Assembly (NCBI GenBank): GCA_958402495.1 | Contig: CATXTS010000041.1 | Span: 1-14,073, forward strand | DNA: 14,073 bases | DNA from: an uncultured Clostridiaceae bacterium | GTDB lineage: Bacteria; Bacillota; Clostridia; TANB77; CAG-508 | Direction: 5' to 3' | In this document: piece after piece, positions 1 through 6,656 of the stretch | How positions within the stretch are numbered: the stretch's first letter is position 1 | Layout of the letters: the number at the start of each line of letters is the position of its first letter | Position numbers and translations under genes: made by a program | The notes under the pieces: generated by a model | Seen by the model: the letters and a program-made list of their open reading frames with translations, nothing else | Told to the model about the DNA's origin: nothing | Database searches by the model: none

Positions 1-462
1 AGTTCTTTAGAAATGGAAAGTACTCAAATCAAGGGAGTGGATTCTACCATTAGAACAACTAGGGGAACATTAGAAGCTAATACAAATTTTGTGGTTACAG
101 AAAAAATTATGACACATGGGGAACAATTAGCTAAAACAATATTTGAAGTAAATTTAAATGGAAAAGGTGCTAGTACACAGGTTACGTCTAGGTCTGTTGC
201 TGTAGAAAATTCAAAGCAAGAGTTTATATCTAAAGTTTATGGAAATGAAGCTTGTTTTGGACATGTAGAGTGTGATGCCATTATAAAAGACCATGCCAAG
301 GTTATTTCTACACCAGAAATTACGGCTAATCATGTAGAGGCTAACTTAATTCATGAGGCAGCTATTGGAAAGATTGCAGGAGAACAAATTGTAAAGTTAA
401 TGACATTAGGTTTAAATGAAGAAGAAGCAGAACAAGAGATTATAAAAGGATTTTTAAAATAA
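1..462 (+). CDS. SufB/SufD-family Fe-S cluster scaffold protein, C-terminal part (5' end outside window)
   Basis: The reading frame is open from base 1 (the first ATG, at 13, is internal), so the gene starts upstream and about 153 residues of its C-terminal end are seen. It is the C-terminal beta-helix and tail of a SufB/SufD protein, which works with the ATPase SufC in the cytoplasm to build Fe-S clusters. The tail IHEAAIGKIAGEQ followed by LMTLGLNEEEA is the family signature. From memory of E. coli SufB, the residues proposed for cluster assembly (Cys405, His433, Glu434) match the Cys at 271-273 (in VECDAI) and the His-Glu at 352-357, with almost the same spacing, so this looks SufB-like rather than SufD-like. 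Many Clostridia carry a short, roughly 300-residue SufB beside SufC, which would fit, but the partner gene is not visible. Confidence 0.88.
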   Translation, partial: SSLEMESTQIKGVDSTIRTTRGTLEANTNFVVTEKIMTHGEQLAKTIFEVNLNGKGASTQVTSRSVAVENSKQEFISKVYGNEACFGHVECDAIIKDHAKVISTPEITANHVEANLIHEAAIGKIAGEQIVKLMTLGLNEEEAEQEIIKGFLK

Positions 463-482
463 AAAATGAGGAAAAGAAAAAA

Positions 483-1466
483 ATGATAAATACAAATAAC
501 CTAAAGCAAAATTTATATAGTAAACAAAATCTGAAATTTCACGAAAATGGAAAATTTAAAATGCTTATGTTTTCTGATATGCAGGAGAGTTTACAGTATG
601 ACGATAGGTCCTTAAAGAATTTAGATAGTGTTATAGAGAAAGAAAAGCCAGATTTAGTTATATTAGGTGGAGATAATTGTGATGGAACCATTTTAAAAAC
701 TAAAGAAGAGTTACAGCAATATCTGCATATTTTTACAAAACCGATGGAAATAAGGAAAATTCCATGGATACATGTTTTCGGTAATCATGACCATGATTTA
801 CCTATAGAAGATATGCAAATACAAGAACTATATGAATCATTTCCATTTTGCATTTCTAAACATACAACAGACATTCCTGGAGTAACTAATTTTGTATTAC
901 CAATCAAATCATCTAAAACAGATAAAACGGTATTTCATATTTGGGGATTAGATAGTAATCATGAAATTGATAAATTAAAGAGGGAATTAAAAAAACACAC
1001 AACTATGATAAGCAAAGAAGAACCAATTAGCCAGTGGGATATAGTAAGATTTGAACAGCTAATGTGGTACTGGAACTCTTCTGTAGAATTGGAAGCATAT
1101 TACCAAGAAAAAATAAAGGGAATGTTGATTATGCATATTGCACCATGGGAAAGTAAAATCATAAAAGATAATCCAGTAGAGACTAACCTAACAGGAAGTA
1201 CCATAGAAAAATTAGGACTTAGTGCTATCAATTCTGGAATCTTTGCGACTGTTTTACAAAGAGGAGATATTTGTTGTATAGCTTCGGGACATTCCCATGA
1301 AAACACATTCGATGGTTCTTATTGTGGCATCCAAATATGTTTAGATGGATCAGCTGGTTATCATGCTTATGGAGAGGAAAGCTTAAAAGGAGTTAGAGTA
1401 TTCGAACTGGATGAACAAAATCCAGGAACGATAGCAACACATATGATATATTATAAAGATTTATAA
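483..1466 (+). CDS. Calcineurin-like metallophosphoesterase (Dcr2/PAP29-like)
   Basis: A 327-residue predicted cytoplasmic phosphoesterase with no signal peptide. The metal-binding motifs appear in order: SDMQ (Asp32, with Gln34 where most members have His), GGDN (Asp64, Asn65), GNHDHD (Asn101, His102), MHIAPWE (His218) and GHSHEN (His270, His272). The D-x-Q variant of motif I and the overall spacing recall the branch that holds yeast Dcr2 and plant PAP28/29-type proteins; this assignment is from memory. The substrate cannot be read from sequence; a phosphoprotein, a phosphomonoester or a nucleotide are all possible. A GAGGA ribosome site at 468-472 sits 10 bases before the ATG. It lies 20 bases after the Suf gene with no terminator between, so it is probably cotranscribed, and it ends before a strong terminator at 1522-1560. 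Confidence 0.87.
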   Translation: MINTNNLKQNLYSKQNLKFHENGKFKMLMFSDMQESLQYDDRSLKNLDSVIEKEKPDLVILGGDNCDGTILKTKEELQQYLHIFTKPMEIRKIPWIHVFGNHDHDLPIEDMQIQELYESFPFCISKHTTDIPGVTNFVLPIKSSKTDKTVFHIWGLDSNHEIDKLKRELKKHTTMISKEEPISQWDIVRFEQLMWYWNSSVELEAYYQEKIKGMLIMHIAPWESKIIKDNPVETNLTGSTIEKLGLSAINSGIFATVLQRGDICCIASGHSHENTFDGSYCGIQICLDGSAGYHAYGEESLKGVRVFELDEQNPGTIATHMIYYKDL

Positions 1467-1521
1467 AAAGAAAACGGATAGTAAGAGTATAGAAATCATG
1501 CGTTGATTAATAACATTTATA

Positions 1522-1560
1522 AGAAAAAGTAATACATTTATATTGCTTTTTCTTTTTTTT
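1522..1560 (+). terminator. Rho-independent terminator after the phosphoesterase gene
   Basis: A 13-bp stem (1522-1534 with 1541-1553, one G-U pair) closes a 6-base loop and is followed by seven T residues at 1554-1560. It ends the Suf/phosphoesterase unit and insulates the LytTR gene downstream. Confidence 0.85.
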
Positions 1561-1596
1561 CTGGAAATAAAGAGAAAAAGGGAGTATGATAAAAAT

Positions 1597-1605
1597 AGGA
1601 GGGGG
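1597..1605 (+). promoter_or_regulatory. Strong ribosome binding site of the LytTR gene
   Basis: AGGAGGGGG lies four bases before the ATG at 1610 and is the strongest purine site nearby. A TATGAT at 1585-1590 could be a -10 box, but it would start the RNA right at the ribosome site and lacks a convincing -35, so no promoter is called. Confidence 0.6.
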
Positions 1606-1609
1606 ATAA

Positions 1610-2077
1610 ATGAAAATAAATATTCATACTAATTTATCGGATAATATGGATAAAGAAGAAGTAGAAGTTATCATAAATGCAGCAAGCAATTGCAGTGTGT
1701 TAAATAAAATTATAGAAAATATACAAAGTATATCTAATCAAATAGATACATTAATAGGAATGCAGGAAAATACAATTACCATTTTAAATATAGCAGATAT
1801 ATACTATTTTTATAGTAAAGAACAAAGTAACTATTGTAAAACCAAAGATGGTGATTTTAAAATTAAAAAGAGATTATATGAATTAGAGGAAAGTTTAAAT
1901 AAAAATGATTTTATCCGTATTTCTAATTCTTGCATTGCAAATGTAAAATATATTAAAAGTTTTGACTTGGGGAAGATAGGTAATATTATAGTTTTATTTT
2001 CAGATGGTACTTCTCAATTGGTATCCAAAAGAAGAATTTCAAGTGTTATCAAGTTTTTAAAGGAAAGGGGGAATTAA
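1610..2077 (+). CDS. LytTR-family DNA-binding transcriptional regulator
   Basis: A 155-residue protein without a receiver domain. Residues 1-50 form a short N-terminal region; from about residue 55 to the end it is a LytTR DNA-binding domain. Visible landmarks are the ITILNIADIYYFYS strand pair, the long helix RLYELEESL, the core signature NDFIRISNSCIANVKYIKSF and the final strand and helix QLVSKRRISSVIKFL. Stand-alone LytTR regulators of this size in Firmicutes are usually encoded directly before a DUF3021 membrane protein, and that is the case here: the next gene begins one base after the stop codon. By analogy the membrane partner probably restrains or signals to the regulator, and the pair is likely to control itself and perhaps nearby genes. 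No paired LytTR direct repeat was recognised upstream. The target genes are unknown. Confidence 0.92.
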   Translation: MKINIHTNLSDNMDKEEVEVIINAASNCSVLNKIIENIQSISNQIDTLIGMQENTITILNIADIYYFYSKEQSNYCKTKDGDFKIKKRLYELEESLNKNDFIRISNSCIANVKYIKSFDLGKIGNIIVLFSDGTSQLVSKRRISSVIKFLKERGN

Positions 2078-2078
2078 G

Positions 2079-3308
2079 ATGAAAAAGACATTAAAAAACA
2101 TAGTAGCTTGCATAGCCATTATTTACTTAATTTTAAGCATAGTCTATACGATATTTAGCATGGGATTAACACAAGAAAATATAGAAATATCTAAACAAGA
2201 AAGAGAAACTTTTTTTAATGAACAAAAAATATCTATTAATCAGCTGAATCAGAATTATAGATATGGAATGCAACATGTATGTAGTTATCATATATGGTTT
2301 ATGATATTATCTAGTGTGATTGGAACTTCGATAGGTTGTCTAATTTCTTTAAAAGAAAATTCTAAAGTCAAGTATGTTTTATTTTTTATTTTAGGGAATG
2401 TAATGTATACTTTTATATGGATTTTTATAGAAAGCATGTTGTTTAAAGCCTATGGTGCTATGACGCAGATATACTTTTTTTCTTATATAGAGGCAGTAAA
2501 AAGATACTTCTTATCCTATGTATTTGTATATGCATTACTAGTTACTGCTACGATTATTGTTAATAAATATAAAGTGAAAGTATTAAATGAGACATTAAAG
2601 ATGCAAAAGACACAAAATAGAAAACTATCTAAATTTCATATTACCCAAAAGCAAAAGAAAAATTTGATGAAAGCAACTGTAGTACTAGTGATTTTAGCCG
2701 TAATAATAGTAGGTGGTATCATCACAAAGAAAAGTTTGGTTTTAATCCATTATGCAAAAAAAGTAAATGAAATTGAAAATTGTGATAACTTTATAAGAGT
2801 ATCTACCGAATTTAATGAAGAAAATGGGACTACTATACCCTATAGGACGACCACTTTATACCATAAAGGAAGCAAAAATGTTATAAAGGAAGAAGAACAA
2901 AATATTACATATGAAGATATACAAAATAAAGAAGCAATTTTTATAAATACAAAAAATAAAATAGCTAATAAAATGAATGAGCAATATAGTTTTAATTCAA
3001 TGGAACATGTAAATAATGTGTTCTTTACAAGTACAGCGGTTAGAATTTGGGGAAATATATTACTTTCTTTCGAAGTCTCTATGAGAACGCAGAAAGTAGA
3101 TGGAATAGAGTGTTATGTTTTAGAAAGAGATTCCGTAGAAGTATTTATTAATAAAGAAACGTATGAGCCAATACAAGAAATATGGTTGTTAGCAACTCAG
3201 AATAATGATTCAAAACATATAAAGAAATATACTTATTATTATGGAGTGGTTACACCAGAAGAGGTAGAGTTACCAGATTTAAGTGAATATACCATTATAG
3301 AAAGATAA
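2079..3308 (+). CDS. Five-helix membrane protein: DUF3021-like N-terminal part fused to an extracytoplasmic LolA-like domain
   Basis: A 409-residue membrane protein beginning one base after the LytTR stop, with an AGGAAAGGGGG ribosome site inside the end of that gene. Hydrophobic segments lie at about residues 7-29, 71-90, 98-121, 143-162 and 199-216. The first four, ending in NKYKVKVLNETLK, resemble DUF3021, the usual partner of stand-alone LytTR regulators. The loop at 163-198 is rich in Lys and Arg, as expected on the cytoplasmic side, so residues 217-409 should lie outside the membrane. That part has the look of clostridial LolA-like lipoprotein-sorting folds (VDGIECYVLE, then VEVFINKETYEPIQEIW, then YYGVVTPEEVELPDLSEY). 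DUF3021 proteins are normally about 130-150 residues, so this is an extended or fused form. A role as sensor or inhibitor for the LytTR protein is inferred from gene order only. Confidence 0.8.
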   Translation: MKKTLKNIVACIAIIYLILSIVYTIFSMGLTQENIEISKQERETFFNEQKISINQLNQNYRYGMQHVCSYHIWFMILSSVIGTSIGCLISLKENSKVKYVLFFILGNVMYTFIWIFIESMLFKAYGAMTQIYFFSYIEAVKRYFLSYVFVYALLVTATIIVNKYKVKVLNETLKMQKTQNRKLSKFHITQKQKKNLMKATVVLVILAVIIVGGIITKKSLVLIHYAKKVNEIENCDNFIRVSTEFNEENGTTIPYRTTTLYHKGSKNVIKEEEQNITYEDIQNKEAIFINTKNKIANKMNEQYSFNSMEHVNNVFFTSTAVRIWGNILLSFEVSMRTQKVDGIECYVLERDSVEVFINKETYEPIQEIWLLATQNNDSKHIKKYTYYYGVVTPEEVELPDLSEYTIIER

Positions 3309-3335
3309 AAAATACAATGCATTTTATGAAGAGAG

Positions 3336-3370
3336 GAGCTAGTACTTGAAAAGGTACTAGCTCTACTTTT
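3336..3370 (+). terminator. Rho-independent terminator after the LytTR/DUF3021 unit
   Basis: An 11-bp stem (3336-3346 with 3353-3363, closing pair T-G) around a 6-base loop contains the GAGCTAGTAC arm and its complement, followed by TACTTTT. The T run is imperfect, but the stem is long and lies directly after the stop codon at 3308. Confidence 0.8.
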
Positions 3371-3396
3371 GGTTTATAGAAAAGTAGATAAAACAC

Positions 3397-3425
3397 TTGT
3401 GAACATTTGTGCTATATGTTATAAT
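3397..3425 (+). promoter_or_regulatory. Sigma-A type promoter of the ROK kinase operon
   Basis: TTGTGA at 3397-3402 (-35), a 17-base spacer and TATAAT at 3420-3425 (-10), with TGt directly before the -10 (3417-3419) giving an extended -10. The predicted start is near 3432, leaving a leader of about 29 bases that carries AGGAAAGG (3443-3450). Confidence 0.82.
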
Positions 3426-3460
3426 CAAACATGTAAGAGATTAGGAAAGGAAAGAAGTTT

Positions 3461-4273
3461 TTGGATAAAATACTAGGAATCGATATAGGTGGTACAAATA
3501 TTAAATTTTTTTATGAATTAGAAAGAAATAAAAAAGTGACTTTGTGCGAAAATGTAGAAAATTTAACAAAAGAAAGCTTATTAAATAGGATAGAAGATTT
3601 TCAAGAAAAATATGGAGTGAAGGTTACACAATTAGGAATTTCTTGTAGTGGTATTGTCGAGGATACACAAATATTAGAATGTTTTCATAGGCCACAATTA
3701 GTAGGACTTCAACAACAAGATTTTAAAAAGTTGGGTATTAAACAGGTTAGATTTATAAATGATGGAAATGCGATGGCTATTTATGCAGCACATACCTATC
3801 ATAGTCAAAATGTGGTTGCGATTGCAACTGGAACAGGTGTTGCATGTGGGATGATACTAGAAGGAAAATTATTAAAGGGGGTACATAATCGAGCAGGAGA
3901 AATTTTTGGAATACCTGCAGATGTGATACATTGCAAATTATCGAAGTTGGGAGAAGAATGTTCCAGAGATTGTATGACGAAAAAATGGGATAAGAAGTAT
4001 ATGTTAGAACATAGTGATGATGAAGAAGTAAAGGCAATTATTGAAAAGGCAGGAAAACATCTAGGACAATATATTCTGATGGCTTGTAAATTCTTAGACC
4101 CAGAAGTGATATGTATATCTGGAGGTATCACAATTTATCCTGGATTTTTCGAGAGTGCTAAAGAATACGTATTTACGAATACAAAACATTTAATGGCAAA
4201 GATAGTTTTAGCAGAAGATAGATTATATGCTGGAGCAATAGGAGCAATCTATTATGCAGCTAACAAAGCATAG
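3461..4273 (+). CDS. ROK-family sugar kinase (glucokinase-like)
   Basis: A 270-residue ROK protein, expected to phosphorylate a free sugar with ATP in the cytoplasm. The start is TTG at 3461: the only nearby ATG (3431) is followed at once by a stop, and AGGAAAGG at 3443-3450 has correct spacing. Visible motifs are the phosphate loop GIDIGGTNIK (residues 6-15), the catalytic Asp101 in INDGNAMA, the second ATP loop ATGTGVACGM (122-131), AGEIFG (145-150) and the late SGGI motif (220-223). The usual ROK zinc motif (His after AGE-x-G, then C-x-C-G-x-x-G-C) is poorly kept: here a looser set of Cys158, Cys167 and Cys171 follows. Length is slightly short for the family (about 290-320). The specific sugar is unknown. 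First gene of a four-gene run; the next gene follows after 26 bases. Confidence 0.88.
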   Translation: MDKILGIDIGGTNIKFFYELERNKKVTLCENVENLTKESLLNRIEDFQEKYGVKVTQLGISCSGIVEDTQILECFHRPQLVGLQQQDFKKLGIKQVRFINDGNAMAIYAAHTYHSQNVVAIATGTGVACGMILEGKLLKGVHNRAGEIFGIPADVIHCKLSKLGEECSRDCMTKKWDKKYMLEHSDDEEVKAIIEKAGKHLGQYILMACKFLDPEVICISGGITIYPGFFESAKEYVFTNTKHLMAKIVLAEDRLYAGAIGAIYYAANKA

Positions 4274-4299
4274 AGATATTTATGAAGAGGGGAAAATAG

Positions 4300-4689
4300 A
4301 TGGAAAATTTGGTAAAAGTCTTTAGTACAGTAAATGAAGTAGAAATGCAAATGGTAGTTAATTTATTAACAGACAGTGGTATTTCCTGTGTAAAAAAGGA
4401 TGAAGGAAGCGGAGAATATATGCGTTTATATATGGGAACTTCTTTTTATGCAAAAGAAATTTATGTAGATAGGCAAGATTATGAAAAAGCAAAAGAAATA
4501 ATAGAGAATTATCAAGAAACAGTTGTAGAAGAAAAAGAGAAAGAAATAGATGAAAAAGAAACTAAGCAATCGGATTATAAAAGAAAAACAATACAAAAAC
4601 GTATTATAGCACTTAGTATTCTTATGATTATGTTTGGATTGCCAGTATTACTCATGATAATTGCTTCTATAATCAGTAGTTTAGGTTAA
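4300..4689 (+). CDS. DUF2007 domain protein with C-terminal transmembrane anchor
   Basis: A 129-residue protein. Residues 3-70 match the DUF2007 (putative signal-transducing) fold: VKVFSTVNEVEMQMVVNLL, then GISC, then GEYMRLYMG and EIYVDRQDYEKAKEIIENY. Residues 76-100 are a charged Glu/Lys linker and residues 102-125 a single hydrophobic helix, so the domain should face the cytoplasm and be tethered to the membrane at its C-terminus. The biochemical role of DUF2007 is not established. The ribosome site AGAGGGG (4286-4292) precedes the ATG by 7 bases. It lies 26 bases after the ROK gene and 33 bases before the next gene, inside the operon that starts at 3397. Confidence 0.8.
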   Translation: MENLVKVFSTVNEVEMQMVVNLLTDSGISCVKKDEGSGEYMRLYMGTSFYAKEIYVDRQDYEKAKEIIENYQETVVEEKEKEIDEKETKQSDYKRKTIQKRIIALSILMIMFGLPVLLMIIASIISSLG

Positions 4690-4722
4690 TAAAAATAATA
4701 TAAAGAAATAAAGAGGGGAAAA

Positions 4723-5265
4723 ATGAGAAAGAGAATAACATTAATCATGATGCCAGATGACAAAAGTGTTAATCAGATTCAGACGCTTATTCAGGATATA
4801 CCAGAAAAAATGTGTAAAGTACCATTTGGAATCGATGATAATAACAGATACCAAATGGATAATTTACCATATCATTTTACAATATTTGCAACAAATAAGG
4901 AAAATGAAGCATATATGTTAGCATTAATGCATCAACTAGAACTTCCTACTATAAAGATACAGGTAGAAGATATTTGTGTGAAGAAAGCAAAACAGGAAGG
5001 CTTTATTTTATATTTTTCAATAAAGAAAAATGCACAAATGTATGAGTTACAAAATAGATTTTATAGTAAGATGCCAACGGAAAACTACAATCCCCAGCAT
5101 TTTGTCTTCCATATGACATTACATATTGATAAAGAAGAAAATAAGGTTTTAAAAATGCAAGAAATTATCAAAGCGAAATGGAAACCTTTTACCATGGAAT
5201 GTAAAACATTAGGATTGTTTAATTATCCCGGAGAGATAATTAAACAAGTTACTTTTAGTAAATAA
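4723..5265 (+). CDS. 2H phosphoesterase superfamily protein (2'-5' RNA ligase-like)
   Basis: A 180-residue protein with the two H-x-T motifs that define the 2H phosphoesterases: His51-Phe-Thr53 (YHFTIF) and His130-Met-Thr132 (HMTLHI), about 79 residues apart, as expected for the two halves of the fold. Members hydrolyse or form 2',5' or 2',3'-cyclic phosphodiester bonds in RNA or nucleotides; the bacterial substrate is usually unknown. There is no signal peptide or membrane segment, so it should be cytoplasmic. AGAGGGG at 4712-4718 lies four bases before the ATG. It is the third gene of the operon, 24 bases before the MFS gene. A cyclic nucleotide phosphodiesterase role is equally possible. 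Confidence 0.83.
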   Translation: MRKRITLIMMPDDKSVNQIQTLIQDIPEKMCKVPFGIDDNNRYQMDNLPYHFTIFATNKENEAYMLALMHQLELPTIKIQVEDICVKKAKQEGFILYFSIKKNAQMYELQNRFYSKMPTENYNPQHFVFHMTLHIDKEENKVLKMQEIIKAKWKPFTMECKTLGLFNYPGEIIKQVTFSK

Positions 5266-5289
5266 TAAAAAGAGAAAGGAAATAAAACT

Positions 5290-6549
5290 TTGGAACAAAA
5301 TATAGAAAAAACAGGAACAGAAGAAAATTTTAAAAATTGGAGGAAGAACATTGTACTATTTTTAACGAGCCAATCCATATCTTTATTTGGCTCATCTTTA
5401 GTACAATATGCCATTATATGGTATATTACGCTAACAACAAAATCAGGTGTTATGATGACCATTTCAACAATTTGTGGTTTCTTGCCACAATTGTTAATTT
5501 CTTTTTTTGGAGGCGTGTGGGCAGACCGTTATAATAAAAAGTATATTATAGCAATTGCAGATTCTGCTATAGCGATTTCTACTTTAATAGTAGCATTATT
5601 TTTTGTATTTGGAATAGAAAGTATATGGATGTTATTTATTGCCCTAGCCATTAGGTCTTTTGGAGCAGGTGTACAGACGCCAACAGTAAATGCGATTGTT
5701 CCTAACTTAGTACCACAAGATAAATTAATGAGAGTCAATGGTATTAATACAACCATTCAATCCATCATGTTAATTTTATCTCCAGCAGCGGCAGGTGCGA
5801 TTATGCCAATCATGCCAATTGGATATATTTTATTTATTGATGTGATTACGGCTATGATAGGGGTTGGTATTTTTGCAGTAGGAGTTAAATATAAACATAT
5901 TAAAAAAGAGGAACCATTAGAAAAGGGCTACTTTGCTTCTATTTTAGAAGGAATTAAATATGTAAAAAGTCATAAATTTATAAAACGATTTTTATGGTAT
6001 TATATCGTATTATCTATTTTAATTGCGCCAATTGGTATTTTAACACCTTTAATGGTAACTAGAACTTTTGGAGATGAAGCTTGGAGATTAACTTTAAATG
6101 AAATTATATTTTTTGTGGGTAGTATTATAGGTGGTGGTATTATCTCTACTTGGGGTGGATTTAAGAATAAAATATATACATTAGCTTTAGGTTGCTTTTT
6201 ATGTGGTATCTTTGGTGTAGCCATGGGTGTGGTATCATTAGCTAATCTATTTGTAGGTTATTTAATTACAATGGGATTATTAGGAATTACGATGTCATTT
6301 TTTAATACACCAGCGATTGTTATTTTACAAGAAACGGTGGAAGAAGCTATGTACGGTAGAGTATTTTCCATTGTAAATATTATTAGCTCTGGTATTATGC
6401 CACTTTCTATGGTAGTATTTGGTCCTTTATCAGATATGATTTCCATAGAAAGCATTTTAATTGTTTCTAGTATTTTCTTTATCATTGTGCCACTAGCGCT
6501 AATAAAAGATAAAACTATAAAAAATATACCAATTATCCATAAGTCATAA
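5290..6549 (+). CDS. MFS transporter, macrolide-efflux (DHA3/Mef-like) type
   Basis: A 419-residue integral membrane protein with about twelve hydrophobic segments in two halves divided by a charged loop near residues 200-228. The start is TTG at 5290, supported by GAGAAAGGA at 5272-5280. The opening NWRKN followed by FLTSQSISLFGSSLVQYAI, the loop GGVWADRYNKK (residues 74-84) between helices 2 and 3 and the GAGVQTPTVNAIVP stretch (125-138) resemble the Mef-type drug:H+ antiporters, as far as memory allows. Such proteins export hydrophobic compounds, but many chromosomal members have no proven drug, so resistance should not be assumed. It is the last gene of the four-gene run and ends right before a terminator at 6554-6590. 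A different small-molecule substrate is possible. Confidence 0.87.
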   Translation: MEQNIEKTGTEENFKNWRKNIVLFLTSQSISLFGSSLVQYAIIWYITLTTKSGVMMTISTICGFLPQLLISFFGGVWADRYNKKYIIAIADSAIAISTLIVALFFVFGIESIWMLFIALAIRSFGAGVQTPTVNAIVPNLVPQDKLMRVNGINTTIQSIMLILSPAAAGAIMPIMPIGYILFIDVITAMIGVGIFAVGVKYKHIKKEEPLEKGYFASILEGIKYVKSHKFIKRFLWYYIVLSILIAPIGILTPLMVTRTFGDEAWRLTLNEIIFFVGSIIGGGIISTWGGFKNKIYTLALGCFLCGIFGVAMGVVSLANLFVGYLITMGLLGITMSFFNTPAIVILQETVEEAMYGRVFSIVNIISSGIMPLSMVVFGPLSDMISIESILIVSSIFFIIVPLALIKDKTIKNIPIIHKS

Positions 6550-6553
6550 ATAG

Positions 6554-6590
6554 AAAAGCTGTATTTTGAAAGATAAAAAGTACAGCTTTT
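6554..6590 (+). terminator. Terminator hairpin after the MFS gene
   Basis: A 10-bp stem AAAAGCTGTA (6554-6563) with TACAGCTTTT (6581-6590), extended inward by four A-T pairs past a one-base bulge. Four T residues end the stem, but there is no longer T run, so efficiency is uncertain. Confidence 0.68.
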
Positions 6591-6595
6591 ATTAG

Positions 6596-6624
6596 TTGTT
6601 TTAGAAATAAGCATATGTTAAAAT
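6596..6624 (+). promoter_or_regulatory. Promoter of the murF-like gene
   Basis: TTGTTT (6596-6601), a 17-base spacer and TAAAAT (6619-6624), with TGt at 6616-6618 forming an extended -10. Predicted start near 6631; the leader of about 26 bases contains the ribosome site GAGAGG at 6645-6650. Confidence 0.75.
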
Positions 6625-6656
6625 AGAGAAAAATAGGGAAAAAAGAGAGGTAAGAC

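Noticed and set aside
1100..1306. Minus-strand open frames inside the phosphoesterase, ROK, MFS, GNAT and subtilase genes
   Set aside because: They are mirror frames of well-supported genes, with no ribosome sites or recognisable families.
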